NCBI GenBank assembly: GCA_030704615.1
Contig: CM060734.1
Span: 38,148,042-38,208,041 of the forward strand
DNA length: 60,000 nt
Reading direction: 5' to 3'
Origin: Takakia lepidozioides
Lineage: Eukaryota; Streptophyta; Takakiopsida; Takakiales; Takakiaceae
The position numbers and the translations under genes were made by a program. Below the pieces are notes generated by a model. That model was not told the origin of the DNA. It saw only the letters and a program-made list of their open reading frames with translations, and did no database searches. Shown one piece after another: positions 34,126 to 43,273 of this stretch; position 1 is the stretch's first letter, and the number at the start of each line of letters is the position of its first letter.

Positions 34126-34400
34126 TAATTGACGATATAAATCATAATATATGAATTTTACAGATAAATAATGAAGTCCATGTAATGAGGCCACATCGGT
34201 TGCCATGTCGGTTCTCATAGTAAATAGTCAATAGTAAAGTAAAAAATAAACATAATTATGTACAGTAACGTCCGTTTTGGACGTGACGTGATGCTCGTCC
34301 GTCGCTGACGTCAGACGTGACGCTGATGCATCAACGCCACGTCACATCCAAATTTGCAACCAGGGCGCAGCGTGGAGCTACACACGAGGGAATTTAATGC
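34126..34400. mobile_element. Outer terminus of the array 3 element
   Basis: Positions 34270-34375 are rich in GACGTGACG and CTGACGTCAG and contain TTTGCAACC...GCGCAGCG. The reverse complement of the left flank of array 1 (5275-5355) has the same pieces in the same order (TGACGTGACG, GACGTCACTGACGT, GTGCAACC...GCGCCGCG). This supports both as termini of one transposon family. The exact end is not resolved. Confidence 0.5.
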
Positions 34401-35277
34401 GCCCCCATCGGACAAAATCTCAAGCCGCCACAATTTTTCTAAGCCCTGGAATCCATGGCCAAGGCCCATTGATCTGCCACGTGGCAGGTAACTGTGTGCA
34501 CCCATCTACACTTGTACTTTTGGATTTTTCTACGAACAAATTCACATTCCTGTTCACCTTTGGGCATTGCAGGATTGCACCAGAGAAAAGTGCATTTGGT
34601 TACAATGTGCAGGATCTATGTAACATTTTCTATGTCACTGCCAAGTGCACCCCCTAATTGCACATACAAACCAGCTAGTAGATTTTTTTGGAATTTGCCT
34701 CCAATTTCATGCGGAGACCTCTAACCCGGCAAGGAATCTGTCTAAGTTGGTCCGGGACTGAGCAAAAAGATTGTGATGGTAAATTTCCTTGGTCAAAGTG
34801 ATTTTTTCTGTCCATATTTGCTTGGACTTGATAAATCCACCATTGTAAATCGTTATAATCTCCCTAAATGACGGTCATTTCTACTGAAATTTGATCAGTA
34901 CCTCCGTGGAGTAGGTAAAAACCAGTTAGTACGGCTCAATTCCCTGGATGAACCCCTGCTGGCTGATACGGGGTTATTCATGACAGTGGGTCCCATTTTT
35001 GGGATGTTTTCCAATTTGGCTCCCGGCGCTTAGGGATTAAACTGGTGGAATGGACAAGATCTCTTAGTAAGAACAACATATCTTTCTAGAGTACAAACGG
35101 TTAGAGGATGCACCCCCAGGCTTCTTTGTCCATCTACTTTTCCTCAATGACATACAAAGCCTTGAGCACTTCAGGCTCTACTCCAAAAATTGGTGGCCTA
35201 TCTATCTCCAATCATGGCCCCCTTTCGTTGTCATTTTACTGTACGCTCAATCAAACGCTTATCCCTCTGAGATACAG
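34401..35277. other. No gene seen
   Basis: Short frames only; no domain, RNA or repeat recognised. Confidence 0.45.
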
Positions 35278-35775
35278 GATGAGGCCACTGGCTAAGGATG
35301 AGACATGGTCAGGGGCAGAATTGGTTGAATTTTGTCGCCAGGCTCCCCTGGAATACAAGGAGCTGGTAGCTTACATGTGGGCAGTGGGGCAATTGAAGAT
35401 TAATCCTACCCCGGCAGTAACCATTGTGATGGGATGCCCAAGTTTTTATATTGGCAGTTACTTGTACCAGATGTTCGTGACAATGAGGGGAAGCTAGCAG
35501 CGCTATGAGAGTATTGAAAAAGATACTCACTGGGAATTACCCAAATTCCAGCCACCAGAGAGAGTCGCAGGCACTTCAGCATATATGAATAGGCCACTGT
35601 ATGCTGAAGCATGGCACCAGGCGAAGGACCACTTTTCACCATTGGTCTTGGACAGAGACCACCCTTTCAGAGAAACAAGGGTCCAAACTGTTAACTGGTT
35701 AATAGGCAGCAGGGCGACTCAACACATTACCCCCTGGACCAAGGAGGAGCTGCAAACCTACTGTCAAGTTAAATA
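35278..35775 (+). pseudogene. Unrecognised 165-codon frame with one internal stop
   Basis: From ATG 35279 the frame reads MRPLAKDETWSGAELVEFCR, YKELVAYMWAVGQLKINP, CPSFYIGSYLYQMFVTMRGS, then TAG, then QRYESIEKDTHWELPKFQPP, AYMNRPLYAEAWHQAKDHF, TRVQTVNWLIGSRATQHITP and TKEELQTYCQVK, ending in TAA at 35773-35775. A 500-bp single frame broken by one CAG-to-TAG-like stop suggests a once-real protein. It has many aromatic residues and no signal or membrane segment. A 347-bp tandem repeat starts immediately at its 3' end, so it may be the last ORF of a retroelement. Family unknown. Confidence 0.4.
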
Positions 35776-36460
35776 AACATAGTGTGAAACTAACTAGAAT
35801 AAATTTAGTTATTTATATTTAACACTTGGAATTAGTTCAAGTGTTAAGTCAAGTGTCAAGTTTAGTTTGATACCTGAACCATCTTATCTTCACGAGCTCG
35901 TCAGTCGTGCGGCTCATCTCTCTCGAGTTGAGCCTGCATGACCGAGCTCCCTCGTTGCTTAGCATCTGAGTGTACTTATGGAGGGAGAGTAGGAAGTTGT
36001 GGGATGGAGTCCCCATAGCTTGGGGTGCCCCTGGCTTGATTCTTATTTTAACGAGTGATTGTATTGTATTTCGTGTTTTTGTGTCAACAGATAGTGTGAC
36101 TTTAGTTTTCATATCATAAATAAACACAATGTGAAACTAACTAGAATAAATCTAGTTATTTGTATTTAACATTTGGAATTAGTTCAAGTGTTAAGTCAGG
36201 TATCAAGTTTAGCTTGACACCTGAACCATCTTATCTTCACAAGCTCGTTAGTCATGTGGTTCATCTCTCTCAAGTTGAGCTGCACGACCGAGCTCCCTTG
36301 CTGCTTAGCATCTGAGTGCACTTATGGAGAGAGAGTATGATGTTGTGGGGTGGAGTCCCCATAGCTTGGGGTGCCCCTGGCTTGACTCTTATTTTAACGA
36401 GTGATTATATTGTATTTCGTGTTTTGTGTCAACAGCCAGTGTGAGTTTAGTTTACATATC
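35771..36460 (+). repeat. Two tandem copies of a 347-bp unit (possible LTR-like)
   Basis: AAATAAACATAGTGTGAAAC at 35771 recurs as AAATAAACACAATGTGAAAC at 36118. The two units stay similar for their full length, including CTGAACCATCTTATCTTCAC and CCCCATAGCTTGGGGTGCCCC. Head-to-tail arrangement immediately after an ORF fits a duplicated LTR or terminal repeat, but no TG...CA border is clear. Confidence 0.8.
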
Positions 36461-38575
36461 ACTCGAGAGAGATGAGCTTGTATCTGTGAGTGTAGGATAT
36501 GAGTTTAGTTTTAGCACTTGTGGTTTTGGTTTTGAAGCCTGTGATAGCAAGGTTGTAGAGATTACCGACATTTAGGTACTCCGTATAGTTAGATGGAACA
36601 TTTTTAAGCGATTAAGAAGGAGCGGCGATTGTTGTACAGCCACCGCTTGGTAACGGAAGTTGTTGTCGTATCAACTAGCTTATCAGGTTCAATGCTAGCA
36701 ATCTTTTGTGGTTGACCAGTGGATGTCGAGCTGTTATGGCAGCAGAACTAGATATGTGTATTTGATGCTACAAGGCGGAGCATGAACGTGGCCAAGGGTA
36801 CTGGCCGTTTGGTGGATATACGCACATACTTTTCGCTATGTGGCATGTCGATGTTGCTTGCTCTGGTTGGATCAGCTGCCCTTGGAGCTATCTTTGTCAT
36901 TTAATCATGACTGTAGGCACAAGGCTAGAGGTCGACGGTTGCTGCTCGGCAAGTTGGTGAAAATCTCGTAGGTATTTTGTTTTCATAAAATATTGCGAAC
37001 GCTGGATCACCTGGCCGGAAACCCGATTGGCAGCAAACATCATAGTCATTGCATACCGGGGCTTTCATAAATTTACGAAGAAAGGGGCAACCCGCGAGAT
37101 TGGGGATTATCGTGCGTTAAGGTGGCTGGCCGTAGCGTTGGACGATACTCCGGGTGCAAGAATTCTTTTGCTCAGATGGGTTTGGGAGCTGCCACGCTTA
37201 TTTCCCTGCAAATGGAAAAGATGAGGTTGAACTAAGCACTGCCGCTGATCCAGGTTGTGAAATAAGCTGAAAAATTAGAAGTCATCGAGCAATTCTGATC
37301 AGGATACGATTTGTGAACACGGTCCTTGCATTGCCTCAATCGTTTCTGTTTTATGGGTTTCGACTTTGATATTTGCTGGTGCTAGGAGATGGGCATTTCT
37401 CAAGTACGAGGGTGTCAAGGTGGGAGTTAACAAATCAGAAAACCTCTGTAGGCAAGAGTCGTGGCATGGGTGTCCCTGGATGGAAGCCTAGTGGGCGAGC
37501 ACAGCTCCATGGGATTGTAGTCGTTCTGCATTTTAGCATTTTGACTGTGAGAGAGATAATTACCTGCATCAGGGTAGTTTCAGAATGGAATGATTTATAA
37601 GCTGAAAGCCAATGAAGGCGATTGAAGATTTGAATGAGGGCACGAAGCCAGTACCTGTGGTTCCTGCGTAGTTGAGATTCGTTAATCGCTGGTTCCCATG
37701 ATGTCAGGGCAAACTTGAGTGTTTGTAGCGACATGCACCATCCCTACGGTGGCTTAGAACGGATGGGGGCCGTGGTGATGGTGGGGCTTTGTTAATCAGC
37801 TAGGGCTGTCTAGATATGATCAGAGGTGGGGGCAGCTCATCGATCGTCGAAGACATGAGATTTTGAGTGTGATAATTAGAGGCTGGTCGACGAAGAAGTC
37901 AGATTTTCAGAGCCGTTGGTGTTAGCAACAGGGACAGAAACGGGCTGGATCATAGCAGGCATTGGAGAAATGAACCTGAGAATATGGGCCCTAGAGCTAC
38001 AATGGTGTTACATCTCCAGTGGGAGTTATTATCCGTAGATGTGATCTGCAGCGACGGTGGAAGTGACAGTGAAATCAGAGGAGAGCAGTATACTAGGAAC
38101 CAAGAGCAAGCCTGTGGTGGTGCGTTTGTAAACACAAATGAAATCCTGGGAATTATAGTCGACGCTGCCAATGAGTCTGTGAGAACTACATGAACATGTT
38201 TGGAACCCGCAGATAACATGGGAGCAGCTTTTAAAATGGCGAGAACATTTGGGTGTTAATAAAATAAATATTAAAAAAAAAACTTTCTTTTATTTAATTT
38301 AAATTGTGTAGGGCCTAGTTGGTCATATCTTTGTCAAATAAGCTCCGTTTGACGTAGTTTTTGGGGGGATAGCTGCAGAAAAGGGAAATCTACTTACCTA
38401 GTTCTAGTTTTAGTTTTTTGGACCTGACCAAAAATCTATAGAATTTTTCTAATGTAAATTAGATCCTCCCCACATCTATTTGAGGTCTATTGAAGAAGCT
38501 GTTTCAAGTCAGGGATGATCACTTAACTTTCTATTTGTAACACACATGTTACTATTTGATATTAGTGTATGGCTA
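36461..38575. other. No gene seen
   Basis: Short frames on both strands. An A-rich run lies at about 38270-38282. CTCCGTTTGACGTAG at 38343 resembles the motif at 27684. Nothing else is supported. Confidence 0.45.
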
Positions 38576-38579
38576 GAGA

Positions 38580-40905
38580 GGAAATGGAGAGTGTCAGGAT
38601 GAGGGCATGCTGGGGTTAGGAATTGCTTTAGTCTCTCCTCCCCATAGCTTTCCACCTTCTCGGTAGGCCAAAACCTTTCCATAGGTGGAGGCAAGCGTTA
38701 GTCCGGGTTTTTGGGCTGGGGTATTCTGCAAGAGCAAGTCAGCATTGGGCTCCACTAACTGTTGCAACTGGCTATCCTATAAGAGGCCAGGTCCACCATC
38801 CCGGAAAGCATGAGATCCTGGAAAACTGAGCAGTGTAGGCAATGCTGCTTGTGGGTGACCCATCTTATTGACCACTGCCAAAGGTGATCGGTCATCGTGT
38901 CTCACACGCTGATACTGCCTCCCTATGTCCAAAATGCTATCCACCGTCAGGTTTGGTGGCCGCTGCACCCCATCAAATGCACGCTTGAGTAGTGCAGGTG
39001 GCATCAAGTTGGTCCACCATAGTCGTGGGCGATGAGTCCGTGACCCCACTACAGCTGCATCCAACAACACTGCTGACCCAAGTCAAGACCGCACTTGATG
39101 TACACTGGCCATCACCTTGGCCCGAGAATCACCCATCAATGGCACATTCTCCAAGATATATGCCGGAGAGTCTGTCTGCTGAAGTTGTAAATAACACAAG
39201 ACCCTCAACATCTCCCAAAACAGGCGTGACCTTGAGTCTTGTAACCCATTGCCATACCCGGCTGATGAATGCCCTTGGCAGGGCCAACTTGCCACTACCA
39301 AGTGAATAGGGCCAACCCGCTCCAAATCATGCGCCCCCAGCAAAGAGATGTCTGCTGGCAAGGCTTGTTGGTATCCATGAACTGCAGACACTGGCAACAA
39401 ATCAGGGTACTGCTGCACCAACTGAGCAACATGGCGTAGTGAGACGCGTTGTGCAGTCTCATCCCTCTCCACATACAGGTAACGTTGAACTCGTACACCT
39501 GCCTGCAGCACTGCAGCCAATCCAGTGCTGATCCTGCCAAACAAGTCCAGAAGGCATATGTCTTTATCCGGGCACTGCCACACGAAAGGTGTGGTATCCA
39601 ATGGTGACAACTAAGGTGGTCCTGGTGCAATCACCGCACTCTCCTCCTCTCCTGATGGTACAAAGGTCTCTACCCAGGCTTGTTGCACCCGTCTATCAGC
39701 AGCCTGCTGCAAATCCTTGCTCGAACCTCACAATGGAGTGTGAGCAACCATGGCAGGAAACTCCGCCGTACCATGCATGTCATCCTGCTCTGCTGAAGGT
39801 GGCACATCCTCTGTATGGGCATTGCCCTCCAGCAACTCTCCAGGCCAACTAACTGCAGCTGTGAAGGCTGCTAGTGTTGGCATCTTGCCCCGTTGGGCAG
39901 CAGCAACACCCCCAATGAATGTCACAGGGAACTGTACACGACGACCATCCCCTGACTGCCATCCAGGCCTGTAGGATGCTGACTCCTCCCAAAAATCCAG
40001 GGTGAAGCCCATGGGATACAACACTGCCCTACCAACGAGGACATCGTAAGAGACCGCGTCTGTCACAATGGCCTTGGCTCGCATCACTGAGCCATCTATA
40101 GGATGATCCGGCTGTAGTCTAATGGCCAACTCATGTCGTGTGATGCCCCGAGCTTGCTCTGATCATCCCAGAGATGTTTGTATCTGGAAAGGATAAGGTT
40201 CCATATCTGCCTCCATGAGGCCCAAACCTACAATAGCAGCTCTGCCCAACATCAGTGGCTGAGCTCCCGAGTCCAACAAGACCCGCAGTGGCCAGTACCT
40301 CTTGTCTGCCGGTCCACTCAAAGAGAAAATGTCATCTTGGTTGTCTAACAAGACAACTCCAGGTGTCACCATGACGTGCTCAAGGGGTGGCCTAGCTGGC
40401 AACTCCGTCAACCTGGCAGCTGCAGCTTGCCATGGCGTAGCCGTGACAACCTTGACCCTTAAATCCAAGGATCCCTCTGCCAGTATACCTTCCACTAACT
40501 CCGCAGAAGATGAAGTGACCTCTTCACTATCACAGAGTGTTGGTGCTAGTTTGAACATTGCAGCTGGTCTTACCCCTGGCGTCATAATCATGGTTGCCAA
40601 GAACAGTGGGGCCTGACACACAGAGGTGGCCGTCCCCAACAACACATTGGTTGTACTAGCCTTGGCAGCAGGTGTCAGTACTGCACGTGTAGCTCTCCCC
40701 AATGGCACAATAACGGCCTTTGTTTCGGTATCCGTCGGGCGAGAACTAAGTGCCATGGATGTCGTCGACACTGTCTCTGCCAAGATGAATGATTGAGGCA
40801 ACCTAGCTTGACGGCTTGCCTCCCCACGTTGTGGATCCAACTCCACCTCTGCACCTCGTGGCTCAAGAACTCGTGCTACTCCTCGAGTGACGGCTCTCGA
40901 CTCCG
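38580..40905 (-). pseudogene. Retroelement remnant: retropepsin fused in frame with a cytosine-5 DNA methyltransferase
   Basis: One minus-strand frame runs about 2.2 kb from about 40905. First comes an Ala/Thr/Ser-rich region, then a retropepsin (YWPLRVLLDSGAQPLMLGRA near 40290-40230, HELAIRLQPDHPIDGS, AVSYDVLVGRAVLYPMGFTL). Next is a C5-methyltransferase in canonical motif order: ICLLDLFGRISTGLAAVL (motif I, near 39545), LVVASWPCQGHSSAGYG (motif IV with the catalytic PCQ cysteine), YILENVPLMGD (motif VI), THRPRLWWTN (motif VIII region) and ALPTLLSFPGSHAFRDGG. Stops at about 40161 (TGA), 39726 (TGA), 39612 (TAG), 39081 (TGA) and 38777 (TAG) interrupt it without any frameshift. Reverse transcriptase and integrase are absent and homology fades near 38725. 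Such fusions are known from charophyte and dinoflagellate retrotransposons. DLFG-R-I-S replaces the usual GG-G in motif I. Confidence 0.88.
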
Positions 40906-40913
40906 ACACTGAC

Positions 40914-42305
40914 ATGCCCACGACAAACATGGCCGAATCAGTGCATTCTTCCTGGCGTGCCTCCTCTGCGGCGCATCTGGTGGACATCCTCACTGCCACA
41001 ACGGAGGATATTATGAGGTCAATTATGCAGCAATGCAGGTACAACGAGTTCTTGAAAGGGAAAGAGTGGGGCTTGGGGCCGGACAGGCAGGAAATGCTGA
41101 TGCGGACTGCCTCCAGATCAAAGAATCCTCGGAAGTGGGCGGCGGCCTTGCGAGAGGGCTTTCAGAACACGCCATTGCTTCGAAGAGGCCAACATTTGGA
41201 AGGAGATGTTCATACCCATCCAGTGAGACGAAGACTTGACGAGGCACCTGGCGGGGAAGAGGATTCATGGCGAGCTGACAAGAATATTCGCACGCTCCCT
41301 CGTGGTCCCGTGATGTTGCCCGAGGAGGTCTCGTCGAGCACCGCAAGTCCTGCACGTTCAAGATCGCCATCTCCTTTGAGCACATGGCACGTGCCCGAGG
41401 AACATAACGAGCCATCTGTAGTAACGCAGTACAACATACCCATTGTGGAGACAAGAGTGTCGGAGTCACAGTGGAGAATTGCAAGGACATTGCCGGCATT
41501 TCGAGGGAAGTGCTGCGCCATTCGGGTGGATACGAGAGCACGCTGTGGTGGGATGATTCGGAGAAACCCACATGGTGCTATACCTGCACCTTGTTTCAGC
41601 GGCACATTTTTGACTCCCACATTTGCTCACGCCACAACGCAGACGTTTTGGTTCTGTAGGCACGACATAATGACCTGTGTATTTGGCAAGCCCAAATACG
41701 GGATTCAGGGAATGCCGGAGCCTCCGGGCGTCTGGCCTGTTGCACCGGGTTGCAGCCTCTCTCAGAATGAGGCGGATGCTCTATCTGCAGCAGGATTTCG
41801 AATGGTGCAACGCACAGACGTCCCGGCCCACGCATTTCCAGTTCCTCAGACCCAGCCATTGCAGACTGCTCGGTCCAGTAGAGACGGATTGGACAATTCT
41901 GCACATCCCACAATGCGATTTGGAATAGTGAAGAGACGACACCCTCCCAACAAGTTGAATGAAACTCGGATTGCCAATGCTCTTGGGATGACTTGCACTA
42001 TTCAGAGCTCCGTGGACGTACCTCCACCCGACCTTGGGCGTGTTTATCGGATGGCAACGGCCGGCTCGGCTGTTCGCGACGATGTATACACAATTACGAT
42101 TGGAGTGGAGCCGACTTGCAATTGTACGGACTTCTCGTTGATGGAAGCAAAGAAGGGTTCAAAGTATTATCCGTACAAGCATCTGTATTACATTTACCTG
42201 AAGAGGTTGAGGATGAACGTGACTATTGATGACTTTATTCATGCACCGGCGTTGAGCATGAACGAGCTGCACAAACTCCTCCTTAGGGATTCCAGAAATC
42301 ATTGA
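40914..42305 (+). CDS. SWIM-finger transposase-like protein, C-terminal part (open frame)
   Basis: Open for 464 codons from ATG 40914. It starts with TTNMAESVHSSWRASS, a motif usually found after the catalytic domain of plant and algal transposase-like proteins, so the DDE domain is missing upstream. Then come GLGPDRQEMLMRTASRS, a Ser/Pro/Arg-rich linker (ASPARSRSPSPLS), a Cys-rich segment (GKCCAIRVDTRARCGGM, FWFCRHDIMTCVFGKPKYG, VWPVAPG) and a SWIM-like finger: CNC (42117-42125), then YPYKHLYYIYLKRL (42171 on). SWIM is CxC-n-CxH; here the third Cys is Tyr (TAC at 42174). The frame is intact although its 5' side abuts a dead retroelement at about 40.91 kb. Five palindromes follow the stop. 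It is either recent transposon debris or an expressed derivative. Confidence 0.6.
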   Translation: MPTTNMAESVHSSWRASSAAHLVDILTATTEDIMRSIMQQCRYNEFLKGKEWGLGPDRQEMLMRTASRSKNPRKWAAALREGFQNTPLLRRGQHLEGDVHTHPVRRRLDEAPGGEEDSWRADKNIRTLPRGPVMLPEEVSSSTASPARSRSPSPLSTWHVPEEHNEPSVVTQYNIPIVETRVSESQWRIARTLPAFRGKCCAIRVDTRARCGGMIRRNPHGAIPAPCFSGTFLTPTFAHATTQTFWFCRHDIMTCVFGKPKYGIQGMPEPPGVWPVAPGCSLSQNEADALSAAGFRMVQRTDVPAHAFPVPQTQPLQTARSSRDGLDNSAHPTMRFGIVKRRHPPNKLNETRIANALGMTCTIQSSVDVPPPDLGRVYRMATAGSAVRDDVYTITIGVEPTCNCTDFSLMEAKKGSKYYPYKHLYYIYLKRLRMNVTIDDFIHAPALSMNELHKLLLRDSRNH

Positions 42306-42464
42306 TGGGGCAAAGAGAATACTCCATATGGATATTTTCAATTGCATTTTCATGTGTCAGATTTTTTTTTTGCAGTGTAATGAAATGCACCCCAAAACTC
42401 CTGGAATGAGGCAATATTCCATTCAAATTGAGATCCAACAGAAGCAGTTGTGGGGCCATTTCTT

Positions 42465-42772
42465 GAAAAATGGCGCCGAATTTTTCTATTTTGGGCCGAA
42501 AACTGGCTAAGTCCCAACATGCACGGGTACCCGTGTCTGGAAAAATGGCGCCGAATTTCCCTATTTTGGGCCGAAAACTGGCTAAGTCCGAACATGCTCG
42601 GGAACGATGTCTGGAAAAATGGCGCCGAATTTCCAGTTACATGGCCCAGAACTGCCCAATATCTGTGCAATCTCCGGCACCATGTACCGAATTCGGCGCC
42701 ACATTTCCAAATTTTGGGCTTACACACCTGTCATGAGGGGACTTATAGCCGCGGAATTCGGCACCATTTTTT
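42465..42772. repeat. Five GGCGCC-centred 22-bp palindromes
   Basis: Direct units lie near 42465, 42540 and 42614 (GGAAAAAT, GGCGCC, GAATTTCC) and inverted units near 42687 and 42750. The first three are followed by a shared spacer (CTATTTTGGGCCGAAAACTGG in two of them), spaced about 75 bp. The plan is the same as at 24.0-24.6 kb: 22 bp, GGAAA start, GGNNCC centre, TTTCC end, only different middle bases. They start 160 bp after the SWIM gene stop. Confidence 0.88.
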
Positions 42773-43273
42773 GCCAGAGAGACCTATTACCGCGAAATAC
42801 GTCCAGAAGCAGGATGGGGTGGTGCCCCTTCTAGAAGGCTCCACCACCGCCTTAAGAGATATATAAAGCCGGTAAGGTATATACATTTTACTAGGTTTCT
42901 TCTGCCTCCCTTAGTTGGGCTCTGCAAGCATGCCCCCTTAGAAAATTCAAATTTGGAACCTGAACCAACTTGAAATAAATAGAAGTGCTACATACAAACC
43001 ACTCAGCAAGCTATTTTGGTTGATGAGGGCAACTTGACATGATAGAAGACCTGGCAGATTTTGATGGCAGATAATGGGATATAATCTAACCCCCGAAAAG
43101 TCCAGAATTTCGAGCCAAAGCAAATTACGCCAAAGCAAATTACGGTTTCGTAAAAGTCCTGCTTGGGGCAGGGCCAACAAACTGGACTATTACATGTAAG
43201 AACAAAAGAGGGAAATACTTATGGTGGCAGCAGATATCTCAACTGAATTTCCATACCTATTAAGGCTCGGAAG

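Noticed and set aside
38777-40163. Stops in the methyltransferase frame as sites of U-to-C RNA editing or readthrough
   Set aside because: Such editing in ferns and hornworts is organellar. The frame is also truncated and lacks RT, so decay by deamination is more likely.
40887-41044. Overlap of the SWIM ORF with a minus-strand retroelement ORF as genuine overlapping genes
   Set aside because: The overlap is chance openness across a junction between two truncated transposons near 40.91 kb.
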